DNA of 10,383 nucleotides from Woeseiaceae bacterium (GCA_022866645.1 JALHUQ010000009.1:1-10383); one strand, 5' to 3'; shown: positions 1-6,867, counted from the first letter of the stretch. Translations and numbers: made by a program. The notes: generated by a model from the letters alone, not told the origin.

Positions 1-107
1 AAGCTCATTACCGTAATCGGCACCGCGGCTGGAGGGCTCCCTGTTGCGCAGGCGAAAAGCCCGAAAAAGATAAGAACCACTAGCCGACGTGAACGATAGA
101 TAGTCAT
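1..107 (-). CDS. Partial lipoprotein, start of a possible EEP-family (endonuclease/exonuclease/phosphatase) protein
   Basis: Only the first 35 codons are inside the window; the gene runs off the left edge. It starts at ATG 107-105, overlapping the TGA stop (106-104) of the beta-propeller gene in an ATGA junction. A GGAG ribosome site lies at 119-116, eight bases upstream. The visible protein begins MTIYRSRRLVVLIFFGLFAC: a basic N-terminus, a hydrophobic stretch and a lipobox (Leu17-Phe-Ala-Cys20). This predicts a lipid-anchored envelope protein. After the Cys comes a short Ala/Pro linker and then PITVMS followed by TT, the first two bases of a Phe or Leu codon. Many secreted EEP-fold phosphodiesterases begin their catalytic domain with a strand reading roughly ITVMSFNV, so that family is a reasonable guess, but no catalytic residue is visible. 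The lipoprotein start is well supported; the family is not. Confidence 0.6.
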   Translation of the reverse strand, partial: MTIYRSRRLVVLIFFGLFACATGSPPAAVPITVMS

Positions 108-1012
108 TGTGTATCCACTCCGCTGAAATCGATGCGCAACAATCGCGAGTGCTTGTTCTCGCCCGTTACGAATACGGTTCGCTTATCATCGCCGAACGCT
201 ATCGATTCGGCGTTCTCGAAATTTCCCAGGCTGACCTGGACAGGTACCGTATTAAGCGCCGCAAACCAGTTCTGGTCGGCTTGTCGTCGATAATAGTACA
301 CATGGCGATAGGTCAGGATGACGGCAGCCAGGCCGTCTGCTGAAATGTCCATGCCGACAGGCTGCCAATGCCAGTCCTTGGTTTTGGGTGCGTACTCGAC
401 GTCCTGTCTGCTGGGGCGGCGCAGGCTTTCGATAGTGCCTAACGAGGTCGCGACGATCTCCTCGGCGGAATCGGGTCGAATGGGCAGTTCGTAAAGGCGG
501 GGCGGGATGTTGCGCTTGGACAGGATCAGCACGCGCTCTTTATCGATATCCACCGCCGCAGCCTCCGCGTCGCGAGGGCCGTCGGGATATCTAAAGTCGA
601 TTTTCCAATCGAGTTTCGCCTTGCCCTTTTTTTCCGGGGTCGGCTCCTCAACAAAATACAAAGTCCGATGATCGCGTTTTGCGTCGTTGTCGCCGATGTC
701 GGCGACCATCAGGTAGGGCATTCCATCCAGGCTGAAAGAAGCGAGGTCTTCCCAATCGACGTTGCGGGACTTTTTGAGGTCGAATTCGCCGAGTCTGGCG
801 CCCGTGTGGTCAATAGCGTGAACGATCTCCTTCGCGCCATTGTCGTTGATGATCCAAAGGAGGTCTGCTTGCCGCTGCGAACGGGCAAGCCCGCTGGCTT
901 CCAGAATCTGCTTATCTTCCAGTCGGCCTGCGACGTCCGGAATTAAACGTTCTGGCTGATCAGCGTGTGACTGTGCCGAGAAGATTAACAGTGCCAACAA
1001 GCAATTTCGCAT
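104..1012 (-). CDS. Secreted beta-propeller-like protein of unknown function
   Basis: A 302-residue protein. The open frame extends upstream into deoD on the other strand, but ATG 1012 gives a clean Sec signal peptide (MRNCLLALLIFSAQSHA, predicted cleavage before Asp18), so I start there. GTG 1024 is an alternative that only lengthens the signal peptide. No strong ribosome site is seen for either. The mature part shows spaced strand-and-turn motifs rich in Asp: SGLA (40-43), NDNG (56-59), DWEDLA (86-91), ADIGDN (104-109), DAEA (148-151), and ILSKR (163-167) followed by NIPPRLY. Exported beta-propeller proteins related to the esterase-like/phytase-like and SdiA-regulated groups have such repeats. 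The acidic loops could bind Ca2+ or other metals (inference). It is the first gene of a minus-strand unit with the lipoprotein at 107 to 1, with overlapping stop and start, so the two probably act together in the periplasm. The reaction, if any, is unknown. Confidence 0.8.
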   Translation of the reverse strand: MRNCLLALLIFSAQSHADQPERLIPDVAGRLEDKQILEASGLARSQRQADLLWIINDNGAKEIVHAIDHTGARLGEFDLKKSRNVDWEDLASFSLDGMPYLMVADIGDNDAKRDHRTLYFVEEPTPEKKGKAKLDWKIDFRYPDGPRDAEAAAVDIDKERVLILSKRNIPPRLYELPIRPDSAEEIVATSLGTIESLRRPSRQDVEYAPKTKDWHWQPVGMDISADGLAAVILTYRHVYYYRRQADQNWFAALNTVPVQVSLGNFENAESIAFGDDKRTVFVTGENKHSRLLRIDFSGVDTQ

Positions 1013-1099
1013 TTCCAGCACCCGAGTTAAGAGGCAGACGATGGTAGTCGTCTGCGCGAGGAGCGGCAAGGCGCAGCGGATCGTGGTAAAACACAGCCT
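1013..1099. promoter_or_regulatory. Divergent intergenic region between the beta-propeller gene and deoD
   Basis: This 87-base gap must hold the promoters of the left-hand minus-strand unit and of the deoD operon. I cannot point to a convincing -35/-10 pair for either. Its one clear structure is the perfect inverted repeat at 1034-1055, listed separately. The ribosome site just before deoD is weak: an AG-rich stretch (GCGAGGAG, 1056-1063) is too far upstream to serve ATG 1100. Confidence 0.55.
1034..1055. promoter_or_regulatory. Perfect 8-bp inverted repeat, candidate operator or leader hairpin
   Basis: GCAGACGA (1034-1041) and TCGTCTGC (1048-1055) are exact reverse complements separated by six bases (TGGTAG). 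The 22-bp element sits in the short divergent gap, 45 bases before the deoD start and 22 bases before the start on the other strand. Its size and symmetry suit a dimeric repressor such as a LacI-, DeoR- or TetR-type regulator, or a hairpin in either transcript leader. There is no U-tract, so it is not a standard terminator. No regulator gene is in the window to pair with it. Confidence 0.4.
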
Positions 1100-1813
1100 A
1101 TGGCTACCAAACACATGAATGCGGCGCCCGGCGACTTCGCCGAAACGGTGCTCATGCCCGGCGATCCGATACGGGCGCAATACATTTCCGACACCTATCT
1201 CGACAATGCCCGCCGCGTCACCGACGTTCGCAACATGTGGGGATTTACCGGCGAGTACAAGGGTCAGGCCGTCTCCGTCATGGCCCACGGCATGGGGATT
1301 CCGTCGGCGTCAATTTACTGCACGGAACTGATCACGTCCTACGGCGTAAAGCGCGTTATTCGCGTGGGCAGTTGTGGCACTTCGCATCCCGATGTGAAAT
1401 TGCGGGACATCATCATCGCGATGGGCGCGTCGACGGATTCGAACTGCAATCGCATGCGCTTTGGTGGCTACGACTATGCCGCGCTTGCGAGCTTCGATCT
1501 GGTCGAAAAAGCCGTAACGGCAGCGAAGGCTGCGGGTGTGCGTTATCACGTCGGTAACATTTTTTCGGCGGATCTTTTCTATACGCCGGATCCGGACATG
1601 TTCGAGACGATGGCGAAATACAATATCTACGGCGTGGAGATGGAAGCGGCGGGGATTTTCCCTATCGCTGCTGAAAACAATGCCGAGGCGCTGGCTATTT
1701 GCACGGTGAGCGATGATCTTGTATCCGGTGCGGCCCTGACCACGGACGAAAGGGCGACAACGTTCGACGAGATGATACTCGTCGCTCTCGAAACCGTCGT
1801 TGCCGGGAGTTAG
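1100..1813 (+). CDS. deoD: Purine nucleoside phosphorylase, DeoD type
   Basis: A 237-residue cytosolic enzyme that cleaves purine (deoxy)nucleosides with phosphate to free base and (deoxy)ribose-1-phosphate; E. coli DeoD has 239 residues. The hexameric (NP-I, high-molecular-mass) signature is intact and offset by one from E. coli numbering: His5 (MATKHMNA), Gly21 and Arg25 in MPGDPIRA, Arg44, Arg88 and Ser91 in RVGSCG (phosphate site), Phe160, Glu180-Met181-Glu182 (ribose site), Ser204-Asp205 (base site, with the catalytic Asp) and Arg218. The start at ATG 1100 is fixed by the conserved N-terminal His, which reaches the neighbouring subunit's active site; the ribosome site is poor. It is the first gene of the operon, with deoC starting four bases after its stop. 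It supplies deoxyribose-1-phosphate to the pathway, but the mutase needed to make deoxyribose-5-phosphate is not in the window. Confidence 0.97.
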   Translation: MATKHMNAAPGDFAETVLMPGDPIRAQYISDTYLDNARRVTDVRNMWGFTGEYKGQAVSVMAHGMGIPSASIYCTELITSYGVKRVIRVGSCGTSHPDVKLRDIIIAMGASTDSNCNRMRFGGYDYAALASFDLVEKAVTAAKAAGVRYHVGNIFSADLFYTPDPDMFETMAKYNIYGVEMEAAGIFPIAAENNAEALAICTVSDDLVSGAALTTDERATTFDEMILVALETVVAGS

Positions 1814-1817
1814 GCCC

Positions 1818-2744
1818 GTGGCATTGAGCGCCGTCAAGAAATCGGTCCGTCTTCCGGACCTGAGCAATGTTCCCTCAGTTGACGAAGTCGGCGTCGATGA
1901 GCGGGTCGCCCGATTTCAGAGTCGCAGCATCAAGAAGTCGTCAAAAGTCGAGGCGCTGAAACTCATACTCAGCATGATCGATCTGACGACGCTTGAGGGG
2001 CAGGACACGCCGGGAAAAGTCCGGCAACTCTGTCAAAAGGCGATTCATCTCCACGATGCGATGCCCGGACTACCACACGTAGCAGCCGTTTGTGTCTATC
2101 CGACGATGGTCAGCGTCGCCAGGAAAGCACTTGCCGGCCATGACATCAACATCGCCTCGGTTGCGACGGCATTTCCGAGTGGCATGTCCACTCTGCAGGT
2201 CAAACTCGATGACACGCGCATGGCAGTGAAAGCGGGTGCGACAGAAATCGATATGGTTATTTCGCGCGGCAGGTTTCTCGCTGGCGATTATCGATACGTG
2301 TTCGATGAAATCGTTGCTGTTAAAGAAGCGTGTGGCGATGCGCACCTGAAAGTGATACTCGAGACCGGGGAGCTCGGTACGCTGGATCAGGTACGCAGAG
2401 CCAGCGTGCTCGCAATGCATGCGGGCGCTGATTTCATCAAAACCTCTACCGGTAAGATTCAGCCCGCGGCGACGATGCAGGTAACATTGACCATGTTGCA
2501 GGCGATTCGCGATTTCTATCGTGACACCGGAAAAATGATTGGCATGAAGCCGGCTGGCGGAATTTCCACGTCCAAGCTCGCGATTCACTATCTCGTTATG
2601 CTCCACGAAACTCTGGGCAACGCGTGGATGACGCCGGAGTGGTTCCGCTTCGGCGCGAGCTCGCTGGCGAACGACGTACTGATGCAATTAATGAAGCAGT
2701 CGACGGGCGTATACCAATCCGCCGACTATTTCTCCAAGGACTAA
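1818..2744 (+). CDS. deoC: Deoxyribose-5-phosphate aldolase, long (eukaryote-like) form
   Basis: Class I aldolase that splits 2-deoxy-D-ribose-5-phosphate into glyceraldehyde-3-phosphate and acetaldehyde. I choose GTG 1818 (308 residues): it has GGGAG at 1805-1809 with an 8-base spacer and lies just after the deoD stop. The open frame can be read from a TTG at 1800 inside deoD, but that has no ribosome site. The catalytic set is present: Asp145 in TEIDMVI, Schiff-base Lys208 in FIKTSTGK and the second lysine Lys244 in GMKPAGGIS. At 308 residues it is longer than E. coli DeoC (259) and closer to the human DERA type, with about 45 extra N-terminal residues before LKLILSMIDLTTL. The stop is two bases before the aldehyde dehydrogenase start, so acetaldehyde production and its likely removal are encoded back to back. 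Confidence 0.97.
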   Translation: MALSAVKKSVRLPDLSNVPSVDEVGVDERVARFQSRSIKKSSKVEALKLILSMIDLTTLEGQDTPGKVRQLCQKAIHLHDAMPGLPHVAAVCVYPTMVSVARKALAGHDINIASVATAFPSGMSTLQVKLDDTRMAVKAGATEIDMVISRGRFLAGDYRYVFDEIVAVKEACGDAHLKVILETGELGTLDQVRRASVLAMHAGADFIKTSTGKIQPAATMQVTLTMLQAIRDFYRDTGKMIGMKPAGGISTSKLAIHYLVMLHETLGNAWMTPEWFRFGASSLANDVLMQLMKQSTGVYQSADYFSKD

Positions 2745-2746
2745 CC

Positions 2747-4219
2747 ATGGCAACTGCAGAAAACAAACTCGCGTTCGACGGCGGCTGGGGATACGACCCG
2801 GCGCCGGAAAGCACAGATCATATCGAGATCAAGAGCCGCTACGGCCTCTTCATAAACGGCGAATTCGTCAAGCCCGAAATGGGCAAGTATTTCGATACCG
2901 TCAATCCGGCGACGGAGGAAAGGCTGAGCCGCATTGCGGATGCCAGCCAGGCCGACGTTGATAAAGCGGTAGCAGCGGCGCGTGCGGCGTACCGAGGACC
3001 CTGGGGTCGCATGAAGCCGGCAGAACGGGGCAAATACATTTATCGAATTTCACGCATCATCCAGGAGCGTGCACGCGAATTTTCCGTCATTGAATCGCTC
3101 GACGGCGGCAAGCCGATTCGCGAGTCACGCGACATAGATGTACCACTCGCGGCGGCGCATTTCTTTTACTACGCGGGCTGGGCGGACAAGTTGGATTATG
3201 CATTCCCGGGTCGCCGTGCAAAGTCCCTCGGAGTGGCCGGTCAGATAATTCCGTGGAATTTCCCGCTGCTGATGGCGTCCTGGAAGATTGCACCGGCGCT
3301 GGCATGCGGCAATACGGTGGTGCTAAAGCCGGCCGAGACCACGCCCTTAACCGCCTTGAAACTTGCCGAGGTCATTGCGGACGCAGGGTTGCCGCCGGGC
3401 GTCGTTAATATCGTGACTGGTGCGGGCGCGACGGGCGCAGCGATCGTCGAGCACCCGGGTGTGGATAAAGTGGCCTTCACCGGCTCAACCAACGTCGGCC
3501 GGATGATACAAAAGAAACTCGCGGGCACGAATAAGAAATACACGCTGGAGCTCGGTGGCAAAGCCGCCAATATCATCTTTGCCGATGCAGCGATCGATCA
3601 GGCCGTCGAAGGCATCGTCAACGGTATCTTCTTCAATCAGGGTCATGTCTGTTGCGCGGGCTCTCGCCTGTTCGTGCAGGAGTCGGTTGCCGACGAAGTG
3701 ATCGCGAAATTGAAAGACCGCATGGAAACGCTGATCGTCGGTGATCCGATGGATAAGAATACCGACATCGGCGCGATTAATTCTTCCATGCAGCTGGAAA
3801 AGATACGGTCCTACCTGAAAATAGGGAAATCCGAGGGCGGCGAGATGCACCAGAGCTCCTGCAGCCTTCCGAAGAAGGGCTACTGGTGCCGGCCAACAAT
3901 ATTCACGGGTGTATCGCAATCCAGCCGCGTCGTGCAGGAAGAAATATTCGGACCGGTGCTGGCGATACAAACCTTTCGTCGTTACGACGAAGCGCTGGTC
4001 AAAGCCAACAACACACCCTACGGCCTGTCCGGCGGAATCTGGACCGACAAGGGCTCGAAGATATTCAAGATGACGCAGGACCTGCGCGCCGGCGTTGTCT
4101 GGGCCAACACCTTTAACAAGTTCGATCCGACATCGCCGTTCGGCGGTTACAAGGAAAGTGGCGTCGGACGAGAAGGCGGGCTACATGGCCTCGATGCCTA
4201 CGTGAAGCTGGGAGCATGA
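2747..4219 (+). CDS. Aldehyde dehydrogenase, catalytic part of a split ALDH16-type enzyme
   Basis: A 490-residue NAD(P)-dependent aldehyde dehydrogenase. The start is ATG 2747, with AAGGA at 2736-2740 six bases upstream. Visible residues fall close to the canonical ALDH numbering: Asn171 in PWNFP, Lys194 in LKPAE, FTGS 244-247 (Rossmann turn), general base Glu268 in LELGGK, catalytic Cys302 in HVCCAGSR, and Glu399/Phe401 in EEIFGPV. It should be active. The product of the preceding gene deoC is acetaldehyde, so oxidation of acetaldehyde to acetate is the likely role (inference from the operon). The protein ends soon after the ESGVGREGGLHGLDAYV motif, where an ordinary ALDH also ends. Its TGA (4217-4219) is embedded in the start region of the next gene, whose product matches the extra C-terminal domain of ALDH16, so I read the two as a two-subunit ALDH16. 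Confidence 0.95.
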   Translation: MATAENKLAFDGGWGYDPAPESTDHIEIKSRYGLFINGEFVKPEMGKYFDTVNPATEERLSRIADASQADVDKAVAAARAAYRGPWGRMKPAERGKYIYRISRIIQERAREFSVIESLDGGKPIRESRDIDVPLAAAHFFYYAGWADKLDYAFPGRRAKSLGVAGQIIPWNFPLLMASWKIAPALACGNTVVLKPAETTPLTALKLAEVIADAGLPPGVVNIVTGAGATGAAIVEHPGVDKVAFTGSTNVGRMIQKKLAGTNKKYTLELGGKAANIIFADAAIDQAVEGIVNGIFFNQGHVCCAGSRLFVQESVADEVIAKLKDRMETLIVGDPMDKNTDIGAINSSMQLEKIRSYLKIGKSEGGEMHQSSCSLPKKGYWCRPTIFTGVSQSSRVVQEEIFGPVLAIQTFRRYDEALVKANNTPYGLSGGIWTDKGSKIFKMTQDLRAGVVWANTFNKFDPTSPFGGYKESGVGREGGLHGLDAYVKLGA

Positions 4220-4221
4220 CG

Positions 4222-5085
4222 ATGGCAAGCAAACGAATCGCAGTGGCCAAGACCTACAAGATTTATATCGGCGGAAAATTCCCGCGCACCGAATCAGGGC
4301 GGTATTTCACACTCGAGGACAAGAAAGGCAAGGTCATCGCCAATATGTGTCGTGGCAGTCGCAAAGATTTCCGCAATGCAGTTGTCGCTGCACGGAACGC
4401 GCAGACCGGCTGGGCGAAGACGAGCGCCTATTTGCGTGGCCAGATACTGTATCGGATAGCAGAAATGCTTGAAGGGCGGCGCGAGCAATTTATCGCTGAA
4501 CTTAAGTTGCAGGGTGCGACGCAGCGTGCGGCCGAAACCGAGGTCGACCTGTCCATCGATCGGCTGATCTATTTCGCAGGTTGGACCGACAAGTACCAGC
4601 AGATTTTTAGTGCTGTGAATCCCGTGAGTTCGTCGCACTTCAATTTTTCAGTGCTGGAACCGACCGGTGTTGTTTCAATACTGGCACCGGATGACACCAG
4701 CTTGCTTGGCCTCATAGCCAATGTCGCGCCGGCAATTGCGGGCGGCAATACCTGTGTCGTGCTTGCGTCTGAAAGCAAGCCGCTCTCCGCTGTCAGTTTT
4801 GCCGAAGTCTTGCATGCGTCGGATGTACCGGGTGGTGTCGTCAATATCCTGACCGGGTTTCGAGCCGAGCTCACCGAGCATTTCGCATCGCACATGGACG
4901 TCAACGCGGTTATCTATTGCGATGGCAGCAAAGCGGTCGCGAAAACCGTGCAGGTGTTGGCGGCCGACAATATCAAACGTGTGATCGCGCGGAACCAGGT
5001 TGACTGGTCAGGCGACGCCGAAAATCCTTACCTGATTCGCGACACCCAGGAAGTGAAAACGACCTGGCATCCTATCGGAGTGTAG
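4222..5085 (+). CDS. Non-catalytic ALDH-like protein resembling the ALDH16 C-terminal domain
   Basis: A 287-residue protein related to the NAD-binding half of aldehyde dehydrogenases. ATG 4222 has GGGAG (4210-4214) at a 7-base spacing; ATG 4216, inside the ATGA overlap with the previous stop, is two codons longer but has the ribosome site only one base away. The order of elements follows an ALDH: YIGGKFPRTESG near the N-terminus, RGQILYRIAEML (about 74-85), FAGWTDK (115-121), then PTGVVSILAPDDTSLLG in place of the PWNFP loop, and PGGVVNILTG. It stops at WHPIGV with no ELGGK glutamate, no catalytic cysteine and no EEIFGPV segment. This is the layout of the C-terminal domain unique to ALDH16 (a Rossmann fold plus a beta-flap that mimics the classic ALDH dimer contact). 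It probably binds the preceding enzyme as a structural partner. An independently decayed ALDH is less likely, because the frame is open and the ending is clean. Confidence 0.85.
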   Translation: MASKRIAVAKTYKIYIGGKFPRTESGRYFTLEDKKGKVIANMCRGSRKDFRNAVVAARNAQTGWAKTSAYLRGQILYRIAEMLEGRREQFIAELKLQGATQRAAETEVDLSIDRLIYFAGWTDKYQQIFSAVNPVSSSHFNFSVLEPTGVVSILAPDDTSLLGLIANVAPAIAGGNTCVVLASESKPLSAVSFAEVLHASDVPGGVVNILTGFRAELTEHFASHMDVNAVIYCDGSKAVAKTVQVLAADNIKRVIARNQVDWSGDAENPYLIRDTQEVKTTWHPIGV

Positions 5086-5097
5086 GGTCCTTTCCGA

Positions 5098-6075
5098 TTA
5101 ACTGAAATCGTCGAGCAGGCCTTTCTCGATGCGCGCTCCCAGTTGCTGAATAACCTTGGTGGCACAGTAGGTGCCGTATCGGGCGCAATCAGACAGGGAA
5201 TGGTCGGTCGCCCAGCCGTACAGGAACCCGGCTGAATAGGCGTCGCCGGCTCCGGTGGTATCGACGATGGTTACGCCGGTGCTCGCCGCCTGCCTGACCA
5301 CAGTATCGCCATGAACGATGACGGATCCTTTGGCGGATCGGGTCACGGCGAACAGGACATCAGAGGTCGATAGTATTTCAATCGCCGCTTCTATGCTGTC
5401 CGTCGCGAGCAGCGCGTGTATTTCATCCTCGTCAGCGACGACGATATCCGCGTCGTTCTGCACGAAGTCTTCGAATGATTCGCGGTGTCGCTCGACGCAA
5501 TAGGAGTCGGACAAAGACAGAGCAACCGCAGTGCCATTCTGCCGTGCAATCGCGGCGGCCTTTTTGGCCAGCGCGGGGCCTTCGGCGATATCCCACACGT
5601 AGCCTTCCAGCAACAAAGCCTTCGGCGCTCCAACCGTCGACTCCGTGATGTCGGCAAGCGACAGCCCAAGACACGCACCGAGGTAGGTTTGCATGGTGCG
5701 CTGGCCACCTTCAGAAATCAGGACATGACTGCGTGCCGTCGGCGGGCCGTCCGTTGCGGGCTCGAGTCGGATGTCAACGCCAAGAGAACGCATATCGTGA
5801 TTGAATACATCGCCGAACTGATCGTTGCGAACCTTGCCGATATAGGCAGTGCTGCCGCCGAGGTTCGCGACACCGGCGATGGTATTCGCAACTGAACCAC
5901 CGGACATTTCCGTTGCCGGGCCCATTTTCGAATAGATTGCCTGCGCCTGGTTTTCGTCGATTAGTGTCATCGACCCGATGGGCGCACCGACACTCTCCAG
6001 AAAGGCGTTATCAACATGTGCGAGCACATCAACAATGGCATTGCTAATGCCGAGCAATTGGATTGATTGAGTCAT
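5098..6075 (-). CDS. PfkB-family kinase, adenosine kinase-like
   Basis: A 325-residue ribokinase/PfkB-fold kinase. I start at ATG 6075 because the protein then begins just before the conserved first strand (IQLLGISNAIVDVLAHV, with substrate-binding Asp16); ATG 6117 would add 14 residues that do not look like part of the fold. Neither has a strong ribosome site. Motifs: GGSVANTIAG (59-68) and YIGKVRNDQFG (78-88), the first PfkB signature; ADEDE (214-218); TRSAKGS (245-251); and DTTGAGDAYSAGF (272-284), the second signature with anion hole and catalytic base Asp278. Overall pattern and length fit the adenosine kinase branch (adenosine + ATP to AMP), but other nucleoside or sugar substrates cannot be excluded. 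The gene converges on the deo-ALDH operon, with 12 bp between stops and no visible terminator. A purine-salvage role would suit the neighbouring DeoD, since both act on purine nucleosides. Confidence 0.85.
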   Translation of the reverse strand: MTQSIQLLGISNAIVDVLAHVDNAFLESVGAPIGSMTLIDENQAQAIYSKMGPATEMSGGSVANTIAGVANLGGSTAYIGKVRNDQFGDVFNHDMRSLGVDIRLEPATDGPPTARSHVLISEGGQRTMQTYLGACLGLSLADITESTVGAPKALLLEGYVWDIAEGPALAKKAAAIARQNGTAVALSLSDSYCVERHRESFEDFVQNDADIVVADEDEIHALLATDSIEAAIEILSTSDVLFAVTRSAKGSVIVHGDTVVRQAASTGVTIVDTTGAGDAYSAGFLYGWATDHSLSDCARYGTYCATKVIQQLGARIEKGLLDDFS

Positions 6076-6204
6076 TTTTTTGAACTTGGTAGTTTGGGGC
6101 GGCGCATAGACTAACATCGAGGCGGCAGATTCGCATGTCTAATACGGTGGCGTATTCGTTGGCATGGCTGTATCTTTCGGAGGTCGCGAGACCTGGAACC
6201 CGCC
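6076..6204. promoter_or_regulatory. Divergent intergenic region between the PfkB kinase and the DUF4956-type gene
   Basis: These 129 bases should contain promoters for both directions. No -35/-10 pair stands out. Two small inverted repeats are visible: AATACG-GTGG-CGTATT at 6141-6156 and AGGTC-GCGA-GACCT at 6181-6194. The latter overlaps the only good Shine-Dalgarno-like sequence (GGAGG, 6179-6183). Confidence 0.45.
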
Positions 6205-6852
6205 ATGAGACGATCCGCAAGTTTGCTGATTCCACTGACCCTGATCCTGATGTACTACGGATTTTGGGTGGGCTTGGCGTACTACCTGGCAACCCGATAT
6301 CCTGCTTTGCTTGAGTACCTGCCCATCGGCGGTATCGATGACCTTCCTGGTGCGGACATCGATTCCTTCGAGCCGGTCTACACCAGTGTTGAGCGGAATC
6401 TAATGACGGGCAAGGCGCCCATTCGATTGCTGCTGGCAAGTATCGGGGCGACGATTCTGGCTGTCCCCATCTCCTGGGTGTACTTCATTACCAGCCGCGC
6501 TCGCCGTATCGATCAGTCGTTTCTGCAAACTATTCTGGTCCTGCCCTTGCTCGTGACGGGAATCGCCATGATCGTGCTGAACAGTATCGCGCTTGCGTTC
6601 AGTCTCGCGGGTGTTGTGGCTGCCGTGCGATTTCGTTTTTCCCTCGATCAACCTTCGGACGCCATGTACATTTTTGTGGCGATCGGAATTGGACTTGGTG
6701 CTGGCATTGGTGCGCTCGGAATCGCCTATGTCATATCCCTGATGTTCGTACTGGCCACGCTGATTATCTGGAAACTCGAATACGGCAAGACGCTGGCGGG
6801 CCCGTTCCTGACGATGCTGACCCGGCGCGATGGCGGTGAAGATGACTACTAG
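6205..6852 (+). CDS. Polytopic membrane protein of DUF4956 type
   Basis: A 215-residue inner-membrane protein of unknown function. Hydrophobic segments lie at about 7-29, 72-96, 107-128 and 130-145, with one or two more across 153-190. A roughly 40-residue, largely polar loop (31-71) follows the first segment. The stretch from LAFSLAGVVAAVRFRF (130-145) to SDAMYIFVAIGIGLGAG (151-167), a Phe-rich VRFR turn followed by an acidic residue and a Gly-rich helix, is the pattern I associate with DUF4956 proteins. The C-terminus is short, charged and probably cytoplasmic. ATG 6205 is used; the GGAGG at 6179-6183 is 21 bases away, so a CTG at 6193 (9-base spacing) is a possible alternative start. The hydrolase-like gene follows 15 bases after the stop, or closer if its TTG start is used, suggesting co-transcription. 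Confidence 0.75.
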   Translation: MRRSASLLIPLTLILMYYGFWVGLAYYLATRYPALLEYLPIGGIDDLPGADIDSFEPVYTSVERNLMTGKAPIRLLLASIGATILAVPISWVYFITSRARRIDQSFLQTILVLPLLVTGIAMIVLNSIALAFSLAGVVAAVRFRFSLDQPSDAMYIFVAIGIGLGAGIGALGIAYVISLMFVLATLIIWKLEYGKTLAGPFLTMLTRRDGGEDDY

Positions 6853-6867
6853 ACGGCGTCGTTGCAC

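Noticed and set aside
1..99. Plus-strand frame of 32 codons ending at TAG 97-99, a possible C-terminus of an upstream gene
   Set aside because: The minus-strand frame in the same place has a start, ribosome site and lipobox, which is much stronger evidence.
1013..1288. N-terminal extension of the beta-propeller gene on the minus strand, overlapping deoD by about 190 bases
   Set aside because: The extension lies antisense to well-conserved deoD codons, has no export or fold features, and a proper signal peptide begins at ATG 1012.
1310..1867. Minus-strand open frame of 185 codons opposite deoD
   Set aside because: It is a mirror of deoD, rich in Arg and His as antisense frames of GC-rich genes are, and shows no domain.
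2070..2687. Minus-strand open frame of 205 codons opposite deoC
   Set aside because: It lies antisense to the aldolase active-site codons, has a composition typical of shadow frames and no recognisable motif.
2624..2746. Upstream extension of the aldehyde dehydrogenase inside deoC
   Set aside because: ATG 2747 has a good ribosome site and matches the family; the extra 41 residues are out-of-frame deoC sequence.
5086..5097. Possible bidirectional terminator between the convergent deo-ALDH operon and the kinase
   Set aside because: Only 12 bases separate the stops and no hairpin plus T-tract is visible.
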